Source: Flaccisagitta enflata
Taxonomy: Eukaryota; Chaetognatha; Sagittoidea; Aphragmophora
Direction: 5' to 3'
NCBI GenBank assembly: GCA_965153355.1
Contig: OZ231126.1
Location: forward strand, 10,230,001-10,294,000
Length of the DNA stretch: 64,000 nucleotides
The position numbers and the translations under genes were made by a program. Of this stretch, positions 20,111 to 49,163 are shown one piece after another. The notes under the pieces were generated by a model that was not told where the DNA came from, ran no database searches, and saw only the letters and a program-made list of their open reading frames with translations. Numbering within the stretch: position 1 is the first letter of the stretch; each line of letters starts with the position of its first letter.

Positions 20111-20529
20111 GAGGCGTCCGCAGGATATTCTAGGTGACCCTCGTCACTTTCTTTCATTCTTTCTTCTTCTTCTTTCTTTTCTTTCTTTTTCTTTATTTCT
20201 TTCTTTCTTTCTTTTCTTTCTTTCTTTCTTCCCCTTTCTTTCTTTCTTTCTCTTTCTCTCTCTCTTCTTTCCTTTCTTTCTTTCTTTCTTCTTTCTTTCT
20301 TTCTCTTTCCTCTTTGGTCATGTCGGTTGGTCGGTTGGTCAATCGGTTGGTTGGTTGTTTGGTCATCTTGTTGCCTCGTTCATTGCTCACAATGCGACTT
20401 TCCTGATATTCTTAAACAAGGAAACAGAAACAAATCAAACTATAACCTCTTTGGTGTGGTGGCTCTACATGTGCTTCACATTTTAGCATTTCTTCCTTGG
20501 TCGCGGGGTTCGATGGCGTCAAATTATCT

Positions 20530-20880
20530 TCAGCAGATGAGTTTTCCGCTGAATTTGACGCTCCCCGGTGTGACGCTGTGTAATGCCACTAAAATTGACG
20601 CTCCAAGACGTGGCGCTATGGAATTTGACGTGACACCGCTAAATTTGACGTTCCCAAACGTGACGCCGTGGAATTTAACATGACTGGCCGTGACTTCGCT
20701 GAATTTGACACCATCGGACGTGCGGCCGCTAAGTTTGACGCCACCTGAGATGATGCTTTCAAATTTCAAGCAATAGGACGTGACGCCACCAAATTTGACG
20801 CCACTGGAGCGCCATCGGGGCCGCTGCTCAAAAGGAGACTGCCTAGCGGTCAAACAGACGGACGAACGTAGCGAAGTTAA
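20530..20880 (+). repeat. Degenerate minisatellite with AAATTTGACG
   Basis: GAATTTGACGCTCCCCGGTGTGACGC-like words recur about every 35 bp (AATTTGACG, GACGTGACGCC). The period varies. Confidence 0.7.
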
Positions 20881-20892
20881 GAGACGCGTAGC

Positions 20893-20957
<65 letters not shown>
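20893..20957 (+). repeat. (TC)n
   Basis: Pure TC array. Confidence 0.95.
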
Positions 20958-20963
<6 letters not shown>

Positions 20964-20964
20964 G

Positions 20965-21575
20965 ACCAAAACCGTTTTTGTTTCCGTGAAAAACATACTT
21001 CAGCATGATCACATATTCAGAAATTTCAACCTTCCCAGGAGGGAGTGAGCGAAGTGAGTGAGTCCTTAAATGGAGTGAGCGAGCAAAGGGAGCGAATTGT
21101 AGTGGAGCACTGCAGGGCAAGCGGAGTCAGCCGTGCGAGCGAACGAATGTAGCCAGCTCCCAAGTGGCCTGTCCAAAACATGATAATCACAAGTTGAAAC
21201 AGACCCAAGGAGAGGAACAACAGACAGAGAATGCCTTACGTTGGAATGTATATACATATTTATAAACAAATGAACGCACAAATTGCTTACAGTGGTCGAG
21301 AACTGAGAATGACACCAAAACTTTGCTTTTCCCCAGTTGAAAGCATGCAAAGACACACTATGGGGGCGATCGCGTTTTGAAAGGACCACTCGGTCGCTCG
21401 CTACGTTCGTTCGCTCGCACCGCTCACTCTGTTCACTCGCTCTGCAGCGCTACGCTCACTTTGCTCACTCGCTACGTTCACGGGCTCGCTCGCTCACTTC
21501 GCTCACTCCCTCTTGGGACAGTTGAAATTCTTGAATATGTGTTTACACTGTTATCGCGTTTTACGGGAACAAATG
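20965..21575. mobile_element. Diverged foldback element rich in GAGCGAAGTGAG
   Basis: Left arm CACATATTCAGAAATTTCAA then GGGAGTGAGCGAAGTGAG. The right arm carries the complement (TTGAAATTCTTGAATATGTG after CACTTCGCTCACTCCC). The inner parts hold many GAGCGAG-type copies on both strands. Confidence 0.75.
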
Positions 21576-21952
21576 CGTTATTCATCTTCACTAGAAACAC
21601 GCCCAAAGTGTAACTTTACTGTGCTTGCCTACGTTCAGATTTTTGCGTTACCATTTTACCGACCTACGGAGTGGTTGTCCTTCCAACATCGTCTTTTAGA
21701 GTCCTTAGCCTTGGTTTGTCCGTCATTCGTAAGCGGACTTTCATTTTCTACTTACACATGAATGCTTTGTTGACATATTCAACTCTGCTTCGTTATGTTC
21801 GTATCTTGACTCTTCGAGTAAAGGATCTCTTTTGTTGGTAGGCCACGCATCGTTGTCACGTTGTTTCATTTTGGTGCCGCTTTGATGCCGTTATGGCCGT
21901 TTAAGCATCAACCCTCTCACCTGGTAATCTCTAATAGAATAATGTGAGATTA

Positions 21953-22195
21953 ATACCCGAGCATACCCAAGAAATACCCTAGCAATATCCGAGCAATACC
22001 CAAGCAATACCTAAGCAATACCCAAGCAATACCCGAGCATAACCAAATACCCGGGCATACTCAAGCATACCCAAGTAATACCCAAGTAATACCCAAGTAA
22101 TACCCAAGTAATACCCTAGCAATACCCTAGCAATATCCTAGCAATATACGAGCAATACCCGAGCATACCCAAATACCCGAGTATACCCCGGGTTT
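21953..22195 (+). repeat. 11-bp minisatellite (ATACCCAAGCA)n
   Basis: About 20 degenerate units such as AATACCCAAGC and AATACCCTAGC. Confidence 0.9.
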
Positions 22196-22256
22196 TAATC
22201 TCACCTCAGATTACGTGGTGCCTCTCTTACATGATGTCTTTGACAGTATGACATTC

Positions 22257-22257
<1 letters not shown>

Positions 22258-22299
<42 letters not shown>
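22258..22299 (+). repeat. (TTG)n
   Basis: Pure TTG array of about 14 units. Confidence 0.95.
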
Positions 22300-22973
22300 C
22301 GTCTTTGTTGTTGTCGATTATATTTTTTCCAGGTTTTCGATTCATTCTCTATCTACATCCAAAATCGTAGTTTTTATGAAGATCTAAATCATTTCAAACA
22401 AGAGCGGGATTTGCTCCATGTTACAGATTGGCTTTGCTATCAAAGACTTTCACAACGATTTTTTTCAGGAAGGAGAACTCAATCGTAGTAGAGAGTGCGC
22501 GCTCTTGCTCTGATTATTTCACATAAGGACAACTTGATTTCTTGTAAACAAGAGTTTCATTGTGCAAACTGCCCATAAATATGATATCACGCGTATAGAT
22601 TCCTCTCATCACTTAAATACTTTTTCATTTTTTTGACTACTTCCCCTTAAAATTTTGAAATTCGGCTCTTTGATGTCCTTGCCCGGTCTCTATTAAACCT
22701 AAAACCCTTGACAGTTAAGATTTTCAGCAATTGGCCTTCTTTAAAAAACATTGAACGCATGGCCAATTCTCAAAGTTTCGCTTTACTTGCAAAATCATGT
22801 ACGGAATCATTTTTTCCCTGAATAAAGTATCAAAAGGCCTTCTAAGGATTGCATTGAGACTACCTAGGCCCAAGAATAGCCTGTTTGTGAACTTTCGTCA
22901 ATTAGCTGTTACAGTCCTTAAGCTCCAAATCATCCTATTTGGGCCTGATCTTGGCCTTCGTGGTGCAGTCTTC
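22300..22973. other. Nothing recognised
   Basis: Unique AT-rich DNA. Confidence 0.5.
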
Positions 22974-23330
22974 TAGGCCTCTAATGAGTCCATCCTGGCC
23001 TCAAATCTGCTCTCCCAGGCCTCATTTTAGTCTTCTTAGATCACATGCAAAAATAAACTTACACCTCCTGCGTAGAGCCTTCCTGAGCTCAACGCATTCT
23101 TCTAGGCCTCTAATGCGTCCATCCCGTACTCAACTCTGCTCTCCCAGGCCTCATTTTAGTCTTCTTAGATCAAATGCAAAAATAAACTTACACCTCCTGC
23201 GTAGAGCCTTCCTGAGCTCAACGCATTCTTCTAGGCCTCTAATGAGTCCATCCCGTACTCAAATCTGCTCTCTCAGGCCTCATTTTAGTCTTCCTAGATC
23301 ACATGCAAAAATTAACTTACACCTCCTCCT
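22974..23330 (+). repeat. 129-bp tandem unit, about 2.7 copies
   Basis: TCTAGGCCTCTAATG, CAGGCCTCATTTTAGTCTTC and ATGCAAAAATAAACTTACAC recur in order. Copies are more than 90% alike by eye. Confidence 0.9.
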
Positions 23331-24115
23331 ACCGGCAACCCCTTAAATCTGCCCTCCCGATCCCGTGCCTGAAATCTGCTATTCTAAGTCTTAAACCGGC
23401 CTCCAAACGCCTTAACATTCAGTATGACAATTTCTTGTCTTTTAGGCAGCGGTCCATCCTTTGATCCCCCCCCCCCCCACCCCCTGTTGGCTATCGGGGC
23501 CTCAGAGCTGCTCTCCACCCAACAGACCTCAAATCTGCTGTCCAGGATTAAAATCAACCCTTTAGCTCTCAAATCCGTCTTCAATAACCCAAATCAGTCA
23601 TCCGAGGCCTGATAAATGTCCTTTCAGGACGTCTGGAAATTCACTCATGCGTTCTGAGGGACATCGCGTTGGTCCTTTGGAATTGGAACCACTGCCCCAC
23701 TCTCACTCCACTTGGCACTTCTTCACTTGATCTTTCCAAGCAGGGTGCTGCTGACCATTGGGTGTCCAGCTATCCCTCTGCTGGCTGATGCAAACATGAC
23801 AAATCAGTTCGTAGATTATCCAAATGTATTCAAGATTCAACAAATGCATTCCTAATCATGAGACAGAACAATTTATAAAAAAAAAGTATTCGAGTGTTGT
23901 TGCCAATATCCAATAAGGACTATTCCATGACTTGATTATAAAAGCTGCATTATTATCTTATTCAAACACAGACTGAGGTAAGAAAAAAGAGGCGAATGGA
24001 GGTAATATCGAGATGGTGGGGGGGGGAAGAGGAAGAGGGGTCTTTTATGCTAAGAGACGGCGCGTGTCAACACGCATGGGGGAGGGGGATAACAGCGAGT
24101 GAGGAGGACAGTTAA
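23331..24115. other. Nothing recognised
   Basis: Unique DNA downstream of the CD225 gene, with C-runs and G-runs at 23466 and 24017. It may include 3' UTR. Confidence 0.5.
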
Positions 24116-24319
24116 CAGGGTGTGCAAAAATTGTTACACTTACACTGGAGTATGAAGCATATGAAATGCATATACTTCTAGTCAAACAAGTTGGTTAAAT
24201 CTTTAACTGCAATGTTGAGAAACTACATTAAATAATTTCATCTTGCTAGGCTTGTTGAAAGTGAACTTTTTTAACCTTAAAAACTGAAGTGTTTTTGCAA
24301 TCTTTTTTTGCACATCCTA
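24116..24319. mobile_element. About 200-bp TIR element with GGGTGTGCAAAAA ends
   Basis: GGGTGTGCAAAAA at the left and TTTTTGCACATCC at the right. It starts about 40 nt beyond the CD225 stop codon, so it would lie in the 3' UTR. A matching single end (TTTTTTGCACACCCTGTTAC) occurs at about 13157. Confidence 0.6.
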
Positions 24320-24360
24320 TAAATCAGCGCGGGGGTAGTTAGTCTCTCTCTTCTCTTCCG

Positions 24361-39736
<15,376 letters not shown>

Positions 39737-40010
39737 GGCTGTTTCGTGTGTGTGTGTTTTTATTTTCTTTAAATTTCTTTTTATTCTCCAATTGAGTAGA
39801 TTCCTTAAACAGTCGTAAACTCTTGATGGGTTTGTGTGTTACACGAATGAGTTTTCATGATCATCATCACCATAAACCGTGCAGTTTATGGGCATTATGC
39901 CTATTCTTCGTAAATATCGTCTTCCTCATCTTCGTCATCATCATCATCATGAAGATCCTGTAGAAGCACAGTTTTTAGAAAAATCTTCGTTAAAATCGAT
40001 GGACCGTGAC

Positions 40011-40143
<133 letters not shown>

Positions 40144-40579
40144 CAGAGACACAGAAACCGAAGAAAAGACAGTAACAAAGCGCAAGAGAGACAGAGATAG
40201 ACCGATAGTTTCAAAAATCAATCAATCAAAGCTTTTCTTCCATCTTACCCAATTTTACAGATAGGTGTGTTTTTAGTGAACACTGACAGGTAGAAAAATG
40301 ATTTTAAAATTTTGGTATCCTTGTTTATGTTTTTTTTTTTTTTTTGAATTTTTGAAGATTATATTTGTAAATCATTGAGAAATTCCTGATTCTTTTATTC
40401 CTCAGGTAATGAAAAACATTCTAATAGTTTTCACTAATTTTTTTTTCTTTCCTTCTTTTTTCTTTCTTTCTTTTTCCTTCTTTTTCTCTCTTTTTCTTTT
40501 TTTCTCTGCCGCGTTTCGTAATTTCTCGTACAGTGTCTAATGCGAGAAGAAATCCAACTTAATCTCTCTTCTGCCGACG

Positions 40580-40757
<178 letters not shown>

Positions 40758-40997
40758 GTCAGAAAGAGATAATAGATAAAAAGCCACATAGGCTCAGACA
40801 CTATGTGAGAAAAAACGAGGATGTGAGACCAAAAGAGGGGCTGAGACAGTTTTCAGTCTGACTAGGAAGATCTGACATTTAGAAAGAGTTAGCGTTAAAG
40901 TTTAGGTTAAAAAAGAAAACTGAAAAAGGAAAGAAAAGGATTTTATCGAAAAATGAGTCTTTGTCAGTTTTAAAGCAGCAATGAATCAATTGTAACA

Positions 40998-41168
40998 ACA
41001 AGGCCGGATACACGGCCACCAGTTGCGGACGGGTGGGCAGGAGCGGAAATGCGCGTTTTCACACTTTTCGACTCGTGCTCACCAACGGACCGACGGACCG
41101 ACCGACGGACCGACAGACCGGACGGACGGACAAAGCCTCTTATAGAGTTGCGTGTCCGCAACTAAAAA
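40998..41168 (+). mobile_element. Hairpin-tag element, GTTGCGGAC type, complete
   Basis: ACAAGGCCGGATACACGGCC; 5' box GTTGCGGAC; CGGACCGACGGACCGACC; 3' GTTGCGTGTCCGCAACTAAA. Confidence 0.93.
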
Positions 41169-41251
41169 GAAGGGGAGAGAAAAAAGTCAGTAAGGGGGAA
41201 ACTGAAGATGAACTGAAAAAGATTTTTTTTTTTGAATAAAAAAAGCAAGTG

Positions 41252-41474
41252 ACATGGGGTCACAAAATCGTTGCGGACGGGTTGGTAGGGGCATCGAACC
41301 CCCAGTATCATCTCAAACCCAACCCCGAACCCCCTCCCGCAGTCACACAATAACCACTGCTGCATCATAAATGCGTGTTTTTCGCGTTTTCAACTCAAGC
41401 GTGACGGACCAACGGACCGACGGACCAACGGACCGACGGAGCCCCTTGTAGAGTTGCGCGTCCGCAACTAAAAA
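41252..41474 (+). mobile_element. Hairpin-tag element, ACATGGGG-start subfamily
   Basis: Starts ACATGGGGTCACAAAATCG; 5' box GTTGCGGAC; GGGGCATCGAACCCCCAG middle; 3' GTTGCGCGTCCGCAACTAAA. Confidence 0.85.
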
Positions 41475-41567
41475 CGAAACAAAAGATATAAATGCGGAGA
41501 CAAATGTGGAAATGTCGTTAATCTGTTTCGAGCTCCGCCTTCTATTCGTTTCATTGAAGGAATTCTA

Positions 41568-42042
41568 TTTTTAGTCGCGTGAACGCGACTCTAGAAGCCG
41601 CTATGTCGGTCGGTCGGTCGGTCGGTCGGTCCGTCCGTAACAAAAACAAATAAAAGCCTTTTTATTTATCTTTATGGTCTTTTAGTCATTTCAAATGTAA
41701 AATAAATCATTTTAAAATAATTTCAGTCATTTTAAGTCACTTAAGTCACCTCTTAACTTATTTTAGTAGTTTGCATCATGTAGGTCAGAAAAGTTGTCTA
41801 GGACTATGATTGCTGTTAAATTAAGTGATCACTGCCTGTGCATAATTCCGTGGTCACTGCCTTCTAATTGAGAGCAGGCATACCTGGATTATGAAGATAT
41901 TAAAAATGAGTTCTTTGAAGATTGGTATATTTAGACAAATATAAGTTTTGTTAGGTAATCATTATTTATCATGTGATTACCTTAATTACCTTAATTACAT
42001 TGATTACCTTAATTACCACGCGACTAAGGTTTGTTGACCTTG
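41568..42042 (-). mobile_element. Hairpin-tag element, long form
   Basis: Minus strand: ACAAGGTCAACAAACC; 5' box AGTCGCGTGG; a CGGACGGACCGACCGACC tract; 3' GTCGCGTTCACGCGACTAAA. The middle is AT-rich. Confidence 0.8.
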
Positions 42043-42239
42043 TTTAATTTCATTCCAAAAGAAAAGGAAAATCGCACATCACCTTTTTCTTTATTTTTTT
42101 TTCATATTCGCTTTGTTTTTCTCTCTTCTGCTTTTTCTGAAAGTTTTCTACTATCTTTCAGAACAATTTATATTTTCATATTTTTTTTTCTTCTTGTTGT
42201 CCATTATCTGCTTTACCCTCTTCTTTCAAATCTTCCTGT

Positions 42240-42440
42240 CCCCTGTCTTTTTCTCTTTCTTTTCTTTTTCTTTTTCTTTTTTTTCTTCTTCTTTTTTTTC
42301 TTCTTCTTCTTTTTCTTCTTCGTCTTCTTTTTCTTCTATTTTCTTCCTCCTCCTATTCATCATGTTCTTCTCCATCTTCTTCTTATCCTTCTTCCCCTTT
42401 CTTTCCATCATCTTCTCTATCATCTTCTTCTCCTCCTCCA
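42240..42440 (+). repeat. Pyrimidine-rich (TTC)n-like tract
   Basis: Degenerate TTC/TTTTC on the plus strand. Confidence 0.85.
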
Positions 42441-42879
42441 CCCGATTGCGGTTCGCCCTCGAAATCTCCTTACACTCTCTCGCCAAAAAACTTTCACTGG
42501 CAAAATTAACGTCAAGATGTCAAGTGCCGATAATGACGCGAAATATCGGTCTAAAGTGCCGATAATCACGCCAAATATCGGCCTCAAGTGACGATATTAA
42601 CGCGAAATTTCGACTCGAAGTGCCGAGGGCACCGGCGTAAAATGACATGGGTTTACATGGCGTAAAATGACATGGGTTAACATGACATGGCGTAAAATGA
42701 CATGGCGTGATTGAGATGTCATGGCGTGAATGCAATCGCTGAGAGAACAACTTTTGAGGCCGATGGATAGATGGACGCACCGACCGACAGACAGGTGGAC
42801 GCACCGACCGACGGACGGACCAATCGATCATTTAATCTCGAATCCATGGTGACGACGGTAACACCGATGTAAATGGTAT

Positions 42880-43175
42880 TGCTGACAAAATCAAAGATGA
42901 CAAAAAAGTTGATGACAATCATCACGACATTGATGACGACGACAGTTAGGACGATAATGACTATGACGATGATGATGGCGATGATGGAGACGACGATGAC
43001 GACGATGATGACGATAAGTTGATAACAGTTTCTCGATAGACGATAGGAACCTTGAACGGAAGTCGTCGCTTGGGTTTGATTGCAGCGATGAAAGAGAAGA
43101 TCATCCATGACAATCTGAAAAATCGATGATGGTGAAAATTGAAAGGATGATGATGATGAAGATAAGGATGGTACA

Positions 43176-43211
<36 letters not shown>

Positions 43212-43240
43212 AATGATGATGATTATGATGGTGATAAGTC
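42880..43240 (+). repeat. Degenerate (GAT/GAC)n region
   Basis: GATGAC and GATGAT runs with a purer GAT block at about 43175-43210. The minus-strand frames (IVIIVV, HHHH, SSSS) give no recognisable protein, although a splice-like TTTTTCAG precedes 43117. Confidence 0.8.
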
Positions 43241-43460
43241 GGAGCGGGATATGGAGGAAATGAGGATGGCCGAGGAAAACCGACCGACTGACCAACCAAC
43301 CAACCAACTTGAAGAATCATGGGGCGAAAAGCGCAGAAAAAAATCAGACCAAAGGAGGAAATCACAAAAAACTAAGGGAAGAATGAAAGAAAGCAAGATT
43401 GGAAAAAAGAGTCAGAAATCAGGAAAAAAGAAATGAAAAATAACACAATGACTCACGCGA

Positions 43461-43583
<123 letters not shown>

Positions 43584-43914
43584 TCAGTTTTTTTCCCGGG
43601 AAAGAAAAAAAAGTTTCCCTCTGCGAATGGGGCCAAGTTTGCAGTACGAGGCCAACTTTTCACCCCTCAAACTCAGAAATGGGACTTTGAAACTTCTAAG
43701 TCAGTCTCATAAGTCATACATGATACCTCAGATTCGGCCTCATGGTCCCCCCCCCCCAAAAAAAAAAAAAACAATTCTGAGTGCGATTCAAACCATAAAA
43801 TGCTCGAGTAGTCCCCTTCTAAGCGCATTGTAATTCTAAGGTTGGTTAGGCGAGTTCAGTCGAGTGGCCCCTAGCCTAGTCTTGCATTTCACATTTCACG
43901 GCTGAACGAATGGA

Positions 43915-44011
43915 GAACGAACGAACGAACGAACGAACGAACGAACGAACGAACGAACGAACGAACGAACAAACGAACGAACGAACGAACGAACGAACGA
44001 ACGAACGAACG
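43915..44011 (+). repeat. (GAAC)n, about 24 units
   Basis: Nearly perfect GAAC tetranucleotide array, the only one of this type in the window. Confidence 0.95.
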
Positions 44012-44330
44012 ATAAACCGACTCGATGAGCATGGACAGCTGGACACTAACCAAGGGGAAGAACTGTGACCGGCGTTTTTGTTCAGAATACGGGGGCCCTA
44101 CCAGATGTCTCACACACAGACACTGAGTTAGTGTCAATGCAAATGACAATGACGACGAAAATATTGACGACAACGACGACGATGATGACGATGACGACGA
44201 CGAAAAATAAACTGTCGAGTACGGCTGTGGCGCGAAGCGAGTCCCTTAACAATGAGAAATTCTACATACCTGGCGAAAAAGTGAATGGAAGTGAGAGACA
44301 GAGACAGTCACGAGGAGAATAGGGGCAATA

Positions 44331-44543
<213 letters not shown>

Positions 44544-44659
44544 AAAAAATTATGGATCGAAAACCAAGTACAGACTAGAGAGGGACGTTTGCCGAAGAAA
44601 ATTTAAGACAAAGAAGAGGAAAAACATACCATGCACATAAGCTGAAGACCAAATAAATG

Positions 44660-44797
44660 TTTTTAGGTGCGACAAAGCACCTCTATAACTGGCTGTGTCC
44701 GTTGGTTGGTTGGTCGGTTGGTTGGTCGGTTGGTCTGTCTGTAACGCATTCGTTCGACGATCCACACGTCGCACCTTATTGGCCTACTTGGCCTTGT
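44660..44797 (-). mobile_element. Hairpin-tag element, GGTGCGAC type, complete
   Basis: Minus strand: ACAAGGCCAAGTAGGCC; 5' box GGTGCGAC; 3' GGTGCTTTGTCGCACCTAAA. GTCGCACC is the exact complement of the 5' box. Confidence 0.88.
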
Positions 44798-45089
44798 TGA
44801 AATAAAATTGAGGGGAAAACGCTTTCGACGCATGCGCGTCTCTGGTGAATTCTTTGTTGAAATAGAAAAAAAAACTTTGGAAAGAAGTCCACGTGGAGTT
44901 TAATCGATTATCAAAAATATCAAAGGAAAAAAAAAAAAAAAACACGAGAGCGAAAAGAAAGTTTATTTTTGTTTCAAAGTCATCCAAATTCGGAAATCAA
45001 GGAAGTGAAAGAAAAAAAATCCACCGGATTTTCATAAGAAATCAAAATGGGAAAACGACGATTAAACGCGACTAAAAAAAGGTTTTTTT

Positions 45090-45092
<3 letters not shown>

Positions 45093-45181
<89 letters not shown>
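45093..45181 (+). repeat. (GA)n
   Basis: Pure GA array after a T-run. Confidence 0.95.
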
Positions 45182-45185
<4 letters not shown>

Positions 45186-45239
45186 TGAAAAATCCGCAAG
45201 GGTGAAAACTGGCCCATTTGACCCTTTTCCTTCATCTGC

Positions 45240-46106
45240 GTCTTTTTTTTGTTTTTGCTTTTTGGTTTTGTTTTGTTTTACTTGCATTCCTTTGTCTTCT
45301 TTACTCCTTTCTTTGATGTGTTATGTTTAAATCCTTTTGTTAGTCTTCAAGGAACTCCTTTTAGTTGCCTTTTTTCCATTTGTTTTTGTTCTTTTTTACT
45401 TTCTTTCTTTTTTGTTTTTCTTTATTATTTCTTCTTGTTTTCTCCTTTGTTTTTTTCATTTTTTCATATTTTTTTCTTTACTTTCTTTTGCCATCTTTTT
45501 TTCTTTTTTTTGCCTTCTTTGCTTTCCTTTTCCTTTTCCTTTTATACTTTTCTTTTCATTTACTTTTTTCTTTTTTTTGTTTGCTTTTTTTTCCTTTTCT
45601 TTCTTTTCCTTTTCTTTTTTCTTTTCTTTTTTCTTTTTCTTTTTCTTTCTTGCCTTCTTTGCTTCCTTTTGCTTTCTTTTCCTGTTCGTTGCCTTTTTTT
45701 GCCTTGTCCGCCTTCTTTCCCTTCTGGGACCCAACAACCAAAGCTGGAAGAAAGAGATTCTATGATTTGTGGACGAATATGCGGAAGAGAGGAGGAAGAG
45801 AGGAAGAAAGAGAGGAGAAAGAAGAGGAAGAGGAGGAAGAAGAGGAGAAAGAGAGAAAAAAAAGAGAAACGGAACGAGAAAAAGAAGAGGAAGTGGAATA
45901 TGAGGAGGAGGAGGAGGAGGAGGAGCAGGAGTCGGAAAAGAAGTAGAAATATAAGATAAAAAAGAAAAAAGATAAAACAGATAAAGGGAGAAAAAGATGG
46001 TCAGGGAGGGGACAAAGAGAAAAAGAATGTAGGAAATTGAGAAAGGAGGAAAGAAAGTAGGAAAGAAAGAAAGGAAGAAAGAAAGAAAGAAAGAAAGAAA
46101 GAGGGA

Positions 46107-46142
<36 letters not shown>

Positions 46143-46530
46143 GGGAAAGAAGGAAGGAAGGAGGAAAGAAAGAAAGAAAGAAAGAAAAAGAAAGGTAGAA
46201 TGTTAAAAAGAAAGAAAAAATGAAAGGAAGAAAGAAAAAAAGAAGGAGGAAGGAGAAAAGAAAGCAAGAAAGACAGCAAGAAAGAAAAACAACGAATTAA
46301 AATCATATGAGAGAATGAAGAAATAGAGGAGTGAGAGAAGATAGATAAAGTTAAGGCAGCAGAAAAAAGAAGAAAAACAAGTCAATAAGGAAAGGAAAAA
46401 AAGATAAGGAAAGAATGATAAGAAAAGAAATGGAAAGATGAGGACGAAAAGAAGATGGGTAAGGAGTAGGAGGAGGAGGGGGAAAAGGAGGAGGAGAAGG
46501 AGGAGGAGCCCAAGAAATTCCAAGGGAAGA
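45240..46530 (+). repeat. T/C-rich tract followed by G/A-rich tract
   Basis: About 480 bp of TTTTC-rich DNA (45240-45720), a short mixed spacer, then about 780 bp of GAAA/GGA-rich DNA (45770-46530). This gives strong strand asymmetry of opposite sign on the two sides. Confidence 0.85.
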
Positions 46531-46587
46531 AACTAACAATGGGGAAGTAGTATCATGATGTATCGAAACGTTGTTCTGAAATTCACG

Positions 46588-46692
<105 letters not shown>

Positions 46693-47096
46693 AAACGCAG
46701 ATATTCCAGAAAAAATGAGTTACGCCAAAGGCGAAGGTTCGATAGTGCAAAAGTAGCGTAAAAAAGATGGAGGGGGGGGAGGGGGAAGGGGGGGGGGGGT
46801 AACAGCAGTCTGGGCCAGGGGGCGAGCTGTCATTAGAGGACTTGGGTTCATTGATATGACGAAACAAGATTACAAGACTGGATAATTCTGTAGGCCTATG
46901 AAGTTATGGGATGGAGGTTATTGTACGAACAAAGGGGGGTGGGGTAACATTTCAGAGAATCGTCTTGATTGATATATGGTCATTCAACAGTGAAGTGTTT
47001 AAAAAACATTGAATCGCTTCGTGAGGGAACAGCGGGAAGGTGTTTTCTAGGATCAACTGATGATAAGCCGTTTTCAAGGATCAACTGTGTTTACAA

Positions 47097-47301
47097 GTTT
47101 TTTGGTCGAATGCACGCGACTCTACAATATGCTATGTTAGTCGACCAGTCGGTCGGTTGGTCATTTGGTCACCATTAGCGTTTTTGGCGTTTTCGTGCGA
47201 CTTTTGTATTACTGCTCCTGCCCAAATATTAGAATTAGCCTTTTACATCACTGCCCCTGCCTACCCACGCGCGACTTTGGTAGCCGCGTATCCGGCCTTG
47301 T
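47097..47301 (-). mobile_element. Hairpin-tag element, GTCGCGCGTGG variant
   Basis: Minus strand: ACAAGGCCGGATACGCGGC; GTCGCGCGTGGGTAGGCAGG; 3' GTCGCGTGCATTCGACCAAA. The hairpin is damaged. Confidence 0.8.
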
Positions 47302-47381
47302 TTGAGAATCAACTGACCGTAAGTTTTTAGAGAACAAAATGGCAGGGAGTCTTAACTCTTAAAGGATCAAGTGGGAAATCG

Positions 47382-47604
47382 TTTTTAGTCGCGTGCAACG
47401 CGACACTACACCCCGCTTTGTCCGTCCGTCGATCGGTTGGTTGGTCGGTTGGTTGGTTGGTTGGTCGGTCGGTCGGTCCCCATTTTACTTTTTTTATGTT
47501 TTTGCAGTCTTTGGCCTCACTGCACTTGCCCAAGTGCTTTAGTAACTCAAATACTGCCCCTGCCCACCCGCACGCGACTCAGGTAGCCGTGTATCCGGCC
47601 TTGT
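47382..47604 (-). mobile_element. Hairpin-tag element, GTCGCGTGC type, complete
   Basis: Minus strand: ACAAGGCCGGATACACGGCT; 5' box GTCGCGTGC; AAAACATAAAAAAAGTAAAA; 3' GTCGCGTTGCACGCGACTAA. Confidence 0.92.
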
Positions 47605-47728
47605 TGATCAAATGGTTTATATGTGCATTCTTTTAGAGGACCGAGTATCACCGATTGGTTTCACACTCAAATTAGTCAAGACGATTTCATGCCGTTGGGC
47701 AGGGGCAAACTTGGACTGAGGGCTGATT

Positions 47729-48055
<327 letters not shown>

Positions 48056-48459
48056 GATTGTTGTAAAGCAGTACAATGAAGGCGAGAGCGACCGATTGAC
48101 ACTCAGATATTGCAGCCAATCAGCATTAAAGTTTGCACTCAAGACAACGACAAGTTATTATGTTAACGCATTTTAAGGCAAAGTACTTTTTGCCATAAAA
48201 TGTAAACGTCCCATCCCATCCACTTTGAATTTATACGCGCTTTTAGTGAAATATTTGCCATTAAGTGGTCCCCAACCCATTAAGTGGTGCCCAACTAAAC
48301 CCCCTTCGTTGCGTCTCTCCGCCTCACTGATCCCCCGCCCCCACCTCTGGAACAAGAAGCTGAAAAAGATAGAGAACATAATCAACGAAAAATGAACAAT
48401 CCAATGAATAAACGAATGAACAAAGATATTCAGTCGGTTGCTTGACAAACCAAGGAACA

Positions 48460-48785
48460 AATTCGACCTGAAATGATGGCTAAAGAACTAACCAATGAAC
48501 GAATTCGACCAAAGAGGATAGCTTTAGAACAAACCAATGAAAAACGGCGACCAGAAAGGTTAGCTTAAAACCAAACCAATGAACAAATTTGACCGGAAAA
48601 GATGGCTAAAGAACAGACTGGAAAGGATGGCTAGAGGACAAATTGACGGGAAAGGATGGGTAAAGATCAAACCGATGAATAAATTTGACCAAAAAGGATG
48701 GCTGAAGAACAAATTCGACCAGAAGGGATGGCTAAAGAACAATGGATGGCTAAAGAACAAACCAATGAACAAAGGCGACCATTTT
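48460..48785 (+). repeat. About 41-bp minisatellite
   Basis: AACCAATGAACAAATTCGAC and AGGATGGCTAAAGAACAA alternate about eight times with changes and deletions. Confidence 0.85.
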
Positions 48786-48897
48786 TAAGAAAATCTTTAA
48801 CTAACACATCCATTGAAATTTTTTTGACGGGCCGTCAAAGTTAAAAGGAAAGGAAGGAAAGTTTTTATGTTGACGGCGTGTAATTTGTGTCAGTTCA

Positions 48898-49150
<253 letters not shown>

Positions 49151-49163
49151 ACGAAAGGGACAT

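Larger units (their letters stand above)
19656..20310 (+). repeat. (CA)n and (TTTC)n arrays around two hairpin-tag fragments
   Basis: CA 19656-19755, TTTC 19921-20035, degenerate TTTC 20140-20310. The arrays truncate the two element fragments between them. Confidence 0.93.

Noticed and set aside
42719-43365. Minus-strand frames with IVIIVV and HHHH runs, and FSFIAAIKPKRRLPFKVPIV
   Set aside because: Driven by GAT/GAC repeats; one acceptor-like site but no partner exon.
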